Shown here: one piece after another, positions 54,345 to 63,074 of the stretch | Layout: each line of letters opens with the position of its first letter | How positions within the stretch are numbered: position 1 is the stretch's first letter | From: Paraburkholderia caledonica NBRC 102488 | Lineage (GTDB): Bacteria; Pseudomonadota; Gammaproteobacteria; Burkholderiales; Burkholderiaceae | DNA: 64,000 bases | Direction: 5' to 3' | Assembly: GCF_000685095.1 (NCBI RefSeq) | Contig: NZ_BAYE01000001.1 | Location: forward strand, 558,001-622,000 | The notes under the pieces: model-generated | What the model saw: the letters and a program-made list of their open reading frames with translations, nothing else | The model's database searches: none | Told to the model about the DNA's origin: nothing | Position numbers and translations under genes: made by a program

Positions 54345-54947
54345 ATGCGAAAGAAAATGGTGTGGGCCGAGTGGTTGAAGCCGCGCTTGAAAACCCGCCT
54401 GGAACGATCGACAGCGCGCCGACGGCCTGATGCCGCCGTGCTGGCCGTATTGGCGGTGGCGGTCTCGTCGGCGCTGAGCGGCTGCAGTTCGCTCTATACC
54501 GAAGGTGCCACGGCCGGCGCGGGTATCGCCGGCGCCGCGATTGCGGCGCAGGTTACCAATAACGCCGCCGTTGCCACCGGCATAGGTCTAGGCGCAGTGG
54601 CCGCCGCGAGAGCCGGCGTGCAGTACTCGGAGCGGGTGGTCCACCGAAACACCCAGGACGGCATCGCGAAGATCGCCGGGCCGCTCGAAGTCGGCGCCGT
54701 CGCACCATGGAGCGTCACGCACTCCGTTCCGATCGAAGACGACGAGCACGGCCGCGTCACCGTCAGCCGCACGATTAGCGCGGGCACGCTCGACTGCAAG
54801 GAAATCGTCTTTTCGGTCGATCACATCGCCACTAAGAACGTGCCTGCAAGCAGCGCGTTTTACGTCGCGTCCATCTGCCGCGACGGCGAAAACTGGAAAT
54901 GGGCTTCGGCCGAGCCCGCCACCGAACGCTGGGATGCACTGCAATGA
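54345..54947 (+). CDS. putative outer-membrane lipoprotein, paralogue 1
   Basis: A 200-residue protein with a long basic N-terminal extension and a lipoprotein signal ending in LSGC (C47). After it, a Gly/Ala-rich hydrophobic segment (TAGAGIAGAAIAAQVTNNAAVA) and a strand-rich domain end in WKWASAEPATERWDALQ. The same ending occurs in the next gene, so the two are paralogues. No named family comes to mind. Translation is coupled to paralogue 2 by a 4-bp ATGA overlap. The alternative start at 54357 would remove four residues. Confidence 0.75.
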   Translation: MRKKMVWAEWLKPRLKTRLERSTARRRPDAAVLAVLAVAVSSALSGCSSLYTEGATAGAGIAGAAIAAQVTNNAAVATGIGLGAVAAARAGVQYSERVVHRNTQDGIAKIAGPLEVGAVAPWSVTHSVPIEDDEHGRVTVSRTISAGTLDCKEIVFSVDHIATKNVPASSAFYVASICRDGENWKWASAEPATERWDALQ

Positions 54948-55486
54948 CGGCGCATGCGCCTGCGACTGGAAAGCCGCTGCGTCGCCTGAGCCTGACGGCG
55001 GTTGCAGCCGCGCTATGTGTCAGCGCGACTCTGCTCACGAGCGGTTGCTCGTCGATCGGCGCGGCAAGCGGCGCCGCCGCCGGTGTCGCGTCGGGTCTCG
55101 TCACGTCGAATCCGGCGGTCGGCATCGGTGTGGGTATCGCCGTGCAAGCCGCAACGGACGAGGCCGTGGGCCGCTACATGCGCGGCATGCACACCGACCA
55201 GCAGAATCTGATCGCGGCATTGGCAGGTGCAATGCCCGTCGGCGAAACGCGGCCCTGGTCGGTCAAGCACACGCTGCCCATCGAAAACGGTCACGGCGAG
55301 GTGCGCGTCACGCGCGCGTTCGGGTCAGCGCTCGCGCTTTGCAAGGAATTCGTGTTCTCGGTGCGGGACGGCGACGGTCCGGGCGCACACGAAGACTGGT
55401 ACACCGCCAGCGCGTGCCAGCAGGACAAGGGCTGGAAATGGGCTTCTGCAGAACCAGCCGTCGAACGTTGGGGCAATTTGCAGTAG
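54944..55486 (+). CDS. putative outer-membrane lipoprotein, paralogue 2
   Basis: A 180-residue lipoprotein with the lipobox LTSGC (C35) and a preceding helix. A Gly/Ala-rich hydrophobic stretch (SGAAAGVASGLVTSNPAVGIGVGIA in two parts) follows, then a domain sharing PWSVxHxLPIE and the terminal WKWASAEPAVERWGNLQ with paralogue 1. Its ATG overlaps the stop of paralogue 1 (ATGA at 54944-54947). A terminator follows at 55532-55559. Function unknown; the paired arrangement suggests a heteromeric envelope complex, which is inference. Confidence 0.75.
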   Translation: MTAHAPATGKPLRRLSLTAVAAALCVSATLLTSGCSSIGAASGAAAGVASGLVTSNPAVGIGVGIAVQAATDEAVGRYMRGMHTDQQNLIAALAGAMPVGETRPWSVKHTLPIENGHGEVRVTRAFGSALALCKEFVFSVRDGDGPGAHEDWYTASACQQDKGWKWASAEPAVERWGNLQ

Positions 55487-55531
55487 ACCGGACGCGTCAG
55501 CAAACATTGCGCTGTTCACACGGCAGAACGA

Positions 55532-55559
55532 AAAACGGCAGGGTCTCCCCTGCCGTTTT
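55532..55559. terminator. bidirectional terminator between the lipoproteins and the ABC operon
   Basis: A 12-bp perfect stem (55532-55543 with 55548-55559), 4-nt loop, with A-run on the left and T-run on the right. It ends both convergent units. Confidence 0.88.
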
Positions 55560-55590
55560 CAATGAGCGACGCGCAGAAGCGCCGTCGCGC

Positions 55591-56937
55591 TCACGACTCC
55601 ACGTCTTCCAGACTGAAGATTTCGGTCTGGTCGTTGTACGAGAAAATCTCGCCGTAACGGCCCCAGTTGATGACCGCGTCGAGCGTTTCCTCGGCGGCGC
55701 TGTCGGACAGAAAATCCTCGAGTTCCTGCTCGAAGCGCACGCGTGGGGCGCGGTGCCCCGGCCGTTCGTTCAACACCTTCTTGATTCGCGCGGCGAGCGG
55801 CACATGCCGCAACAGATGCTCGGCGAACATCATCTTGCGTTCCTGCGTGCCGAACTCCGCGAACACGCGTGCGGGCGGCGTCAGGAAAATATCGCCTTCG
55901 CGCACGTCGGCGAAACCGAGGTGTTGAAGCACTTCGGCCACCGGGAACAGATCGTCCACCTCCAGATGCAGCGAGCGTGCGATTTCCGGCATGTCCGCGC
56001 GGCCGTGATAGGGCGCCGCGGCCAGCGTCTCGATCAGACCAGCCATCAGGTTGGTCGACACGTGCGGCAACCAGCTGTGCAACTCCAGCCCCTTCCGGGT
56101 TTTTTCGTCCGTCTGACGCGCGGTCATCTTGGCGTAGATTTCGTCGACCAGACGGCGGAACGCCGGGTCGAGACGATTGCGCGGATGCTTGAACGGCACC
56201 TTGATCTCGGCAATCACCCGGCCCGGATTCGACGACAACACCAGAATCCGGTCACACATGAACACGGCTTCCTCGATGTTGTGAGTAACGATCAACACTG
56301 CCTTGATCGGCATGCGGCCCTGCGTCCACAAATCGAGCAGGTCGGTACGCAGCGTTTCGGCGGTCAGCACGTCGAGCGCGGAGAACGGTTCGTCCATCAG
56401 CAGCAGCGTGGGATCGACCACCAGCGCCCGCGCGAAGCCGACGCGCTGGCGCATGCCGCCCGACAACTCGCGTGGATACGCGTTCTCGAAACCGTCGAGG
56501 CCGATCAGGTCGATCGCCGCGAGCGCGCGTTCGCGCCGCTCGCGCGCGGCCACGCCTTGCGCCTCCAGCCCGGCTTCCACGTTTTGCAACACGGTCAGCC
56601 ACGGGAACAGCGCGAATGTCTGAAATACCATGGCGACGCCCTTCGCGGGACCGTCGAGCGGCTTGCCCATATAGGTGACTTCGCCGTCGGTCGGCTCGAT
56701 CAGACCGGCGATGATGCGCAGCAACGTCGACTTGCCCGAGCCCGAACGCCCGAGAAGACCCACGATCTCGCCTTCACGCAGCGACAGGTTCGCGTCGTCG
56801 AGAACGAGTAGTTCGCCCTGCGACTTGTTGAAACCGCGGCACACGTCCTTGACACGCAGGATCTCTTCGCCGAGGCGCGGCGGCTTCGGCGGCGTCTGGA
56901 TCGGCGCGGCGGTCATAGCAGCTTTAGGATTTTGCAT
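55591..56937 (-). CDS. ABC transporter ATP-binding protein, nitrate/sulfonate/taurine type with C-terminal AAA-associated domain
   Basis: A 448-residue ATPase. The ABC domain occupies the N-terminal ~270 residues: Walker A GRSGSGKST, signature LSGGMRQRVGFARAL, Walker B LLMDEPFSALD. A C-terminal extension (~150 residues, from about RKGLELHSW) matches the AAA-associated domain seen in Burkholderiales nitrate/sulfonate/bicarbonate-type importers. It pairs with the two-domain permease directly upstream. No solute-binding protein is in the window, so substrate cannot be named. Confidence 0.9.
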   Translation of the reverse strand: MQNPKAAMTAAPIQTPPKPPRLGEEILRVKDVCRGFNKSQGELLVLDDANLSLREGEIVGLLGRSGSGKSTLLRIIAGLIEPTDGEVTYMGKPLDGPAKGVAMVFQTFALFPWLTVLQNVEAGLEAQGVAARERRERALAAIDLIGLDGFENAYPRELSGGMRQRVGFARALVVDPTLLLMDEPFSALDVLTAETLRTDLLDLWTQGRMPIKAVLIVTHNIEEAVFMCDRILVLSSNPGRVIAEIKVPFKHPRNRLDPAFRRLVDEIYAKMTARQTDEKTRKGLELHSWLPHVSTNLMAGLIETLAAAPYHGRADMPEIARSLHLEVDDLFPVAEVLQHLGFADVREGDIFLTPPARVFAEFGTQERKMMFAEHLLRHVPLAARIKKVLNERPGHRAPRVRFEQELEDFLSDSAAEETLDAVINWGRYGEIFSYNDQTEIFSLEDVES

Positions 56938-57030
56938 CGCGATATGCCTTCAATTCTCAAGAAACGCCGGGCCGCCCGAGCTTTGCACGGCCCCGTTGTG
57001 GGCCCGGCGCGAGCGGCAAAGTGGGCGCGC

Positions 57031-58791
57031 TTAGTCCAGCCGAAGCTTGGCTTCGGCGTACGCGTACATCGGACGCCACAGCAGGCGGTTGAAGAGCGTC
57101 ACGAACAGGGACATCACCGCAATACCCACGATGATCTTCGGATAGTCGCCCGCAGCCGTGGACTGCGCGATATAGGCGCCGAGCCCGTGCGCCGCAACCT
57201 TCGTGTCGCCCCACTGCACGAATTCCGCGACGATGCTCGCGTTCCACGCGCCGCCCGACGCGGTGATCGCGCCCGTCACGTAGTACGGGAAAATGCCCGG
57301 CAACATGGCCTGACGCCACCATTGCCAGCCACGAATGTGGAAATTCTTCGCCGCTTCCCGATAGTCGTTCGGATACGAGGTCGCGCCGGCAATCACGTTG
57401 AACAGGATATACCACTGGGTGCCGAGCACGATCAGCGGCGACAGCCAGATGTCCGGGTTCAGGTTGAAGCGAACGATTACGATCACGAAAACCGGAAACA
57501 GCAGATTGGCCGGAAACGCGGCAAGAAACTGCGCGAGCGGCTGAATCTTCTCGGCGAGCGCCGGCCGCAAGCCGATCAGCACGCCGACCGGCACCCAGAT
57601 CACCGACGCGATGGCGATCAGCAGCACCACCCGCAACAGTGTGATGAGGCCGAGCATGAAAACGTGGCCGACTTCGTCGAGCGAAACGCCCGTGCGCACG
57701 TAAATGAAGACGCGATACACGACATAGACAGTGCCGATCAGGACCAGCGCCGCCCACACGATGTCGCCAAGGCGCGAGCTCTTCTGCATCTGCGGGATCT
57801 GGAAGCGCGGCCTTTGCAAAGCGGGCAGCCGGAACGGCACGCGCGCGGCCTTGGCGAACATCCAGCCGAGCGGCACGAGCAAGCGGTGAATCAGGCGTGT
57901 GCGGCGGATCAGATCGAGCAGCCACGATTCCGGGGCGTCGCCCGAACTCGTGGTCTCCATACGGAATTTGTCCGCCCATGCGACGAGCGGTCGGAACAGC
58001 AACTGGTCATACGCGAGAATCACGACGGTCATCGCGAGAATCACCCAGCCGATCGCGTGCAGATTCTTGACGACGATCGCCTGCGCGAGATAGGCGCCGA
58101 TGCCTGGCAGCGTGATCGTGTTGTTGCCGACGGTGATGGCCTCGGAGGCGACCACGAAGAACCAGCCGCCGGACATCGACATCATCATGTTCCAGATGAG
58201 ACCGGGCATCGAGAACGGCACTTCGAGCTTCCAGAAACGCTGCCATGAAGTGAGGTGAAAGCCCCGCGAGACTTCGTCGAGATCGCGCGGCACCGTGCGA
58301 AGCGACTGATAGAAGCTGAACGTCATGTTCCACGCCTGGCTCGTGAAGATCGCGAAGATCGCCGCGAGTTCGGCGCCCAGCACGCGGCCCGGAAACAGCG
58401 CGAGAAAGAACGTGACCGTAAACGATATGTAGCCGAGGACCGGCACCGACTGCAGGATGTCGAGAATCGGCACCAGCACGAGACCCGCCCGGCGGCTCTT
58501 CGCGGCAAGCGTGCCGTAGACCAGCGTGAATACCAGCGACGCGACCATCGCCGCGAGCATGCGCAATGTCGTGCGCATTGCATACTCGGGCAGGTTCGCG
58601 GGGTCGAGCGAGATCGCCTGGGTCTTCAGCGTGGACATCGGCGCGAGCGTCTCGTGAAAGCCGATCGCCGCCATTGCGATGATGCAGATGATCAGCGGAA
58701 AGGCCACGAAGTCCCAGCGATTGGGCAGCACCCGCCATGCCGACGCATTGGCGGTGCGCTTCAGGTTGAAGCTGAAATCCATCAGACCCAC
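57031..58791 (-). CDS. ABC transporter permease, two fused BPD_transp_1 domains
   Basis: A 586-residue permease consisting of two homologous halves, each with about six helices. Half 1 has an EAA-type loop at VPRDLDEVSRGFHLTSWQRFWKLEVPF, half 2 at YPNDYREAAKNFHIRGWQWWRQAMLP. A fused dimeric permease needs no second permease subunit. The upstream ~94 bp of the ATP-binding gene separate the pair. The start is ATG 58791, with GAGTGGG (GGAG-like) before it. Nitrate/sulfonate/taurine class by similarity; no binding protein gene adjacent. Confidence 0.9.
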   Translation of the reverse strand: MGLMDFSFNLKRTANASAWRVLPNRWDFVAFPLIICIIAMAAIGFHETLAPMSTLKTQAISLDPANLPEYAMRTTLRMLAAMVASLVFTLVYGTLAAKSRRAGLVLVPILDILQSVPVLGYISFTVTFFLALFPGRVLGAELAAIFAIFTSQAWNMTFSFYQSLRTVPRDLDEVSRGFHLTSWQRFWKLEVPFSMPGLIWNMMMSMSGGWFFVVASEAITVGNNTITLPGIGAYLAQAIVVKNLHAIGWVILAMTVVILAYDQLLFRPLVAWADKFRMETTSSGDAPESWLLDLIRRTRLIHRLLVPLGWMFAKAARVPFRLPALQRPRFQIPQMQKSSRLGDIVWAALVLIGTVYVVYRVFIYVRTGVSLDEVGHVFMLGLITLLRVVLLIAIASVIWVPVGVLIGLRPALAEKIQPLAQFLAAFPANLLFPVFVIVIVRFNLNPDIWLSPLIVLGTQWYILFNVIAGATSYPNDYREAAKNFHIRGWQWWRQAMLPGIFPYYVTGAITASGGAWNASIVAEFVQWGDTKVAAHGLGAYIAQSTAAGDYPKIIVGIAVMSLFVTLFNRLLWRPMYAYAEAKLRLD

Positions 58792-59535
58792 TCCTCACTC
58801 ATACAGGCGAACAAACGCGCGAACGAGGCCGCGACTTCGGCGCGGCGGTCTGACGATCGGTCCGGAAAGCGGAAATCAGGCATGGCAAAACGCGTGTGCG
58901 CGGTAAATCGTTAGCGTTGGTGACACGTGGACCAGCGACGGAAGTGCTCACGGGTAAGCCGCCCCGCAACCCCCAACCGTCAAGCCAGAATCCTGTCGCC
59001 GCAGGCGCCGCCCGTAGGCTGGCGAGCTTTCCTTTGTTTTGGACGGCACGACACTACACCATCCTATGTTTCAGGCACAACCTTTGAAGGCAAATCGCGA
59101 CAACTTATAGCGGCCGTCTGACAACAGCCCGGCAATGACCTGACAGCGGCCTTCCGCCGAGAGCAAGCAGCCGTGCCGTGAGCCTCTTTTATGAGCAACC
59201 TCACGACCATTGATCGAAAGGCCGGTCAAGCTCATTGATGCCGAAATTGCGGAATTACGCTTCGCACTGTCGCGCGGGGCATCAAGAAACCGGCCGGACT
59301 GCCGTTAAGAACCTGATGGGTGAAGCCCATGCGATCTCATGCCTCAATAACGGTGGCGTCTGGCCCCATCACGGTTAGAATCCACAAAGATGCACTGCGT
59401 TGGTGGTTTATCCCGAACACCAGCGACGGCGCACAAACGGCCGTTCCCACAATCGCGAAACGCGGGGCGAAACAGCGCCGCGGCGCTGCCACGAATAGCA
59501 AGTTGCATGTCTAAGCCAGACGGATCAGAGGGTCG
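58792..59535. other. 744-bp gap upstream of the permease and the diguanylate cyclase
   Basis: No gene is supported. Near 58909-59010 on the plus strand there is a potentially structured stretch (CGTTGGT/ACCAGCG hairpin, then CCCCGCAAC and CAAGCCAGAATCCTG) whose end resembles the 3' signature of cobalamin riboswitches, but conserved core parts are missing and no B12-related gene follows. Promoters for the flanking divergent genes must lie here. Confidence 0.5.
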
Positions 59536-61221
59536 ATGAACAGGACAACCTTGCGCCAGGCAACCGGCCCGATCGTCTTCGTGCTGATCTTACTGGCTTG
59601 CTGGTTCGCGGCCGGCATGGTCGCGGACCGGATGGTACAGCAAGAACTTGCCGCGACCTTGCACGCCCAGCGCCAGATGTCGGCCTCCATCGTCGACAAC
59701 ATGGCGGAGGTGATAGCAAGCGACCTCGCGATGTCGCGGGCCATTCCTGCAACCATGGCCGAAATGGACGTGGTTCAGAACGCATTGGTGCAATCCCGGA
59801 ATTATGCCGCGAACGGCGAGACGACGGAACCCGGCCTGCGCGCCGCGTTGCTAAAAGACCCGCGGATGACCGCCGTGAGCACCTTCCTGCACCGCGCGCA
59901 GGGCTTCTCCGGGCTCGATCAGGTGTGGCTCGTGAATGCCAATGGCATTTGCGTGGCCGCGAGCGATGTCCTCACCGATACGCCGCGCAGGTCCTTCGTC
60001 GGCGTCGACATGCGCGTCCGGGCTTACCTTAGGAGCGCCCTGCTCGGCGCGTTCTCGGAAGCGTATGGCGTGGGCCGCACGAGTGGCGAGCCCGGCATCT
60101 TCATCGCCGTGCCGGTCTATGCGGACGGAGAACTCACAGGTGCAGTCGTCGCCAAGGTGGGGATCGCGCGGCTGCGCCACTGGGTCGCCCATGCCGGGAC
60201 CTTCGTCGCCGACGGTAACGGCGTCATCATCATGGCGCACGACAGCAAGCTCGAAGGCCACACACTGCCGGACTCCCCAGTGACGAAGATGCGCACAGCG
60301 GACCGCAAGCTGACCTATCGCCGCGACACATTCCCGGATATCCAGATACACGTGGACACGCAGGTGCGCGAGGCAGCGCCGTGGGTGTCGGCCGCTGTAG
60401 CGGAACAGCTGTTCGCTTCGGCCGGGCAGCCGGGACCGTCGCTGTATCAGACTCGCGGCGGTCTGAACTCGGGGCTGTCGGCGCATCTCGTCGAGCCGCT
60501 ACCCGCCTGGCCCGAACTGCTGCGCAACCATAAGCGCGATCATCTGCTGGTATTCCTGACGCTGGCCGGCACCGTGGCGCTTGCGTGGGTAATTACCGTC
60601 TCGTACGTGCGCGAGCGGCGTCACCATCGGGCCACGCGCGATCTTGCCGAACAGTTGCAATCGGCCAATACACTGCTGTCGGCCGAGGCGCGTCATGACG
60701 CATTGACCGGCGCGCTGTCGCGCCGCTATTTCCTCGACTTGCTGCGCCATGAAATCGACCGTGCGCATCTGGGCAATCAGCCACTGTGCATGGCTATTGC
60801 GGACCTCGATCACTTCAAGCAGATCAACGACCGCTTCGGCCATGCTGCCGGCGATCGCGCGCTCGAACATTTTGTCGACACGTGCCGGGCGGAACTGCGC
60901 GGCGCCGATGCGATCGGCCGGCTCGGCGGGGAGGAGTTCGGGTTGCTGCTGCCGGCCACCGATCTTGCCGGCGGCCGCGAAGTGGTCGAACGCTTGCGCC
61001 TGCGGCTGAAGGCCGTACCGTCGGCGAAGCTGCCCGCCTCGGTCACGCTCAGCGTAAGCATCGGCATCACCGAACTTTCCGTTGACGACCTCCCAGAACG
61101 GATCATGAGCCGCGCCGACACAGCGCTCTACGCCGCGAAGACCGGCGGCCGCGACCGCACCGAAGCACTGCCGCCCGACGACACCGCGCCGTCCGCGCGC
61201 ACGGTGGCCAACATCTGGTAA
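59536..61221 (+). CDS. membrane diguanylate cyclase (CACHE-GGDEF)
   Basis: A 561-residue protein. TM1 spans about 14-32, then a periplasmic CACHE/PDC sensor to ~330, TM2 at ~338-356, a coiled-coil linker and a C-terminal GGDEF domain. The active site is GGEEF at 464-468, and the inhibitory I-site RGAD sits exactly five residues before it, so the enzyme should be product-inhibited. It has no EAL domain. It makes cyclic di-GMP in response to a periplasmic signal. GAGGG precedes the ATG. Monocistronic. Confidence 0.92.
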   Translation: MNRTTLRQATGPIVFVLILLACWFAAGMVADRMVQQELAATLHAQRQMSASIVDNMAEVIASDLAMSRAIPATMAEMDVVQNALVQSRNYAANGETTEPGLRAALLKDPRMTAVSTFLHRAQGFSGLDQVWLVNANGICVAASDVLTDTPRRSFVGVDMRVRAYLRSALLGAFSEAYGVGRTSGEPGIFIAVPVYADGELTGAVVAKVGIARLRHWVAHAGTFVADGNGVIIMAHDSKLEGHTLPDSPVTKMRTADRKLTYRRDTFPDIQIHVDTQVREAAPWVSAAVAEQLFASAGQPGPSLYQTRGGLNSGLSAHLVEPLPAWPELLRNHKRDHLLVFLTLAGTVALAWVITVSYVRERRHHRATRDLAEQLQSANTLLSAEARHDALTGALSRRYFLDLLRHEIDRAHLGNQPLCMAIADLDHFKQINDRFGHAAGDRALEHFVDTCRAELRGADAIGRLGGEEFGLLLPATDLAGGREVVERLRLRLKAVPSAKLPASVTLSVSIGITELSVDDLPERIMSRADTALYAAKTGGRDRTEALPPDDTAPSARTVANIW

Positions 61222-61334
61222 CCGTGCCTCCGCTGTCTGACGCAACGCACGCCGAAGCACCGGGCTTCCCGCAAGCAAGCAGGTATGATCGACACTGACC
61301 TTGGTTGTCGCTACCGCTTTAACGGGAGATTCGC

Positions 61335-61601
61335 ATGAAGGGAAATCTGGTCATCGTTTGCCGCGATCAGGATGCTGACGCGTTCGACCATCTGCTGGCC
61401 GAATACGGCGCGTTTCAGACGCGCCTGTCGTCCACCGCCTGGTATCTGAAGCTGGATGTCGCGCCGGAGGTCATTCAGGAAGAAATCCTCGCGCGCCTCG
61501 GCAAGTACACGACGCACTATATTTTCGAAGCCGAAACCGTGACCTGGAATACGGTGGATAGCGAAGCGGCGAATGCGCTGAACACGCTCTTCTCCGACTA
61601 G
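61335..61601 (+). CDS. small conserved hypothetical protein, possibly Cas2/SinR-fold
   Basis: An 88-residue soluble protein: MKGNLVIVCRDQDADAFDHL, then LSSTAWYLKLDVAPEVIQEEI and a C-terminal helix. The order strand, helix, strand, helix, strand with a single W-Y pair resembles the ferredoxin-like fold of SinR/Cas2-like small proteins, but that is a weak impression. GGGAG is 7 nt before the ATG. No CRISPR genes or arrays are near. It is probably a core conserved gene of unknown function. Confidence 0.7.
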   Translation: MKGNLVIVCRDQDADAFDHLLAEYGAFQTRLSSTAWYLKLDVAPEVIQEEILARLGKYTTHYIFEAETVTWNTVDSEAANALNTLFSD

Positions 61602-61757
61602 CGCGGCGCTTTGCACAACTCGATGCCGCGTTCCGGTTCCGCACCCACGTTCCTCGCGACGGCTTGAAAAGTGGCCCGAGCAGCGGGCATCGTGCCAAGG
61701 GCGCGGGCAACAGAACAGCAGCGAAAGACAGGGCGCACGGCCGCGCCTCTGATCACA

Positions 61758-63074
61758 TCACCAGACGCTTTCCGAGGCCGTCTTCACCTGAGGCACCGCG
61801 GAAAACGGGAAGCTCATCAAGACCCGCAAGCCACGGCCGCCGTGGTTGCCTATCTCCCACTCTCCGCCCGCGCGCCGAACCAGCCGCTCGACGATGGCGA
61901 GCCCCAAACCACTGTGGCCGTTGCCGCCGCGCGCCGGATCGAGCCGCACGAAAGGCCGGCTTGCATTGACGAGATCCTGCGCGGCAATGCCTTTGCCGTT
62001 GTCGCTCACCGACAGCGTGAAACCTTCCGCGGTGCGTGCAGTGGCAACCACGACCGGCGGCGCGCCATAGGCGTGGGCGTTGTCGAGCAGGTTGGACAGA
62101 ATTCTGTCGAGCGTCGCGGCGGGAAGGCGGAAACCAGGACCCGCCCGCAGGTCGGTTTCCACGGTCGGCGCGCCCGAGGCCACTGCGCGATAACTGCGCA
62201 CGACCCGTTCGCATTGCGCGTCGACTTCGACCGGCTCGCTGCGGTCGGCGCCGTCGTGCGCGAACACCAGGAACTGCTCGACGATGTGCGTCATGGAATC
62301 GACATCGCGCACGACGCCGTCGCGCATCTTGGCTTCGTCCATCATTTCAGCACGCAGCCGCAAGCGCGCGAGCGGCGTCTTCAGATCGTGAGCGACACCC
62401 GCGAGCATCACCGCGCGGTCGTTCTCGGTACGCGCGACTTCCTGAACCATCTGATTGAAGCCGTGCGTCAATTGCCTCAACTCGCGCGGTCCGCGCTCGG
62501 GCACGGGCGGCACCGGCAGGCCACGGCCGAACCGCGCGACCGCCTGGGCGAGCGAGCGCAGAGGCTGCTGCAGCGCCCATGCGGCGAAGAGTGCCGCCAT
62601 GACCGCGAACGAGAAGATCATGACGAGCCACAACACGGTGCGGTCGAGCGAACGCGGCGGTCGCAGCGGCTGAACCGGCACGACGATCCAGCTGCGGTCG
62701 GCGGTTCCGCGCACCCACAGGGTGGGCGGGCCGCCCGGCAAGCCGGCGCGCACCTGCGTGCCGGACGGCATGCGGTCGCGCACGTCTTCGATAAAACGTT
62801 CCAGCGGCGGCGGCATGTTCGGGGATTCCGGCGGCACCTCGGGGCTCGCCGGATCGACCAGTTTCACCCGCGAGGGCAACGGCTGGTCGGGGTTGCGGAC
62901 CACGTGCTGACGCACCGCGTCGACGAGGAAAGTGGCTTCTTCGACGGCGTAACGCGCTTGCAGCTGGTTGCGCTCAAGGCGCATGAGGGCGTACCACGCG
63001 AAATGCGACAGCAGCAACACCGCGACGACCAGCAATGCCAGCCGCCCGAACAGCGAATCAATGGGCCGGCGCAT
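61758..63074 (-). CDS. EnvZ-type sensor histidine kinase
   Basis: A 438-residue membrane kinase. TM1 is at about 11-31, a periplasmic sensor domain of ~115 residues (with a Pro-rich SPEVPPESPNMPPP stretch) follows, and TM2 is at 147-166. Then come a HAMP linker, DHp with phospho-histidine H229 in VAHDLKTPLARL, and a catalytic domain with N-box LSNLLDNAHAYG and DNGKGI. It overlaps the response regulator gene by 17 bp, so it is translated with it. EnvZ/RstB class by domain order; the signal is unknown. Confidence 0.92.
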   Translation of the reverse strand: MRRPIDSLFGRLALLVVAVLLLSHFAWYALMRLERNQLQARYAVEEATFLVDAVRQHVVRNPDQPLPSRVKLVDPASPEVPPESPNMPPPLERFIEDVRDRMPSGTQVRAGLPGGPPTLWVRGTADRSWIVVPVQPLRPPRSLDRTVLWLVMIFSFAVMAALFAAWALQQPLRSLAQAVARFGRGLPVPPVPERGPRELRQLTHGFNQMVQEVARTENDRAVMLAGVAHDLKTPLARLRLRAEMMDEAKMRDGVVRDVDSMTHIVEQFLVFAHDGADRSEPVEVDAQCERVVRSYRAVASGAPTVETDLRAGPGFRLPAATLDRILSNLLDNAHAYGAPPVVVATARTAEGFTLSVSDNGKGIAAQDLVNASRPFVRLDPARGGNGHSGLGLAIVERLVRRAGGEWEIGNHGGRGLRVLMSFPFSAVPQVKTASESVW

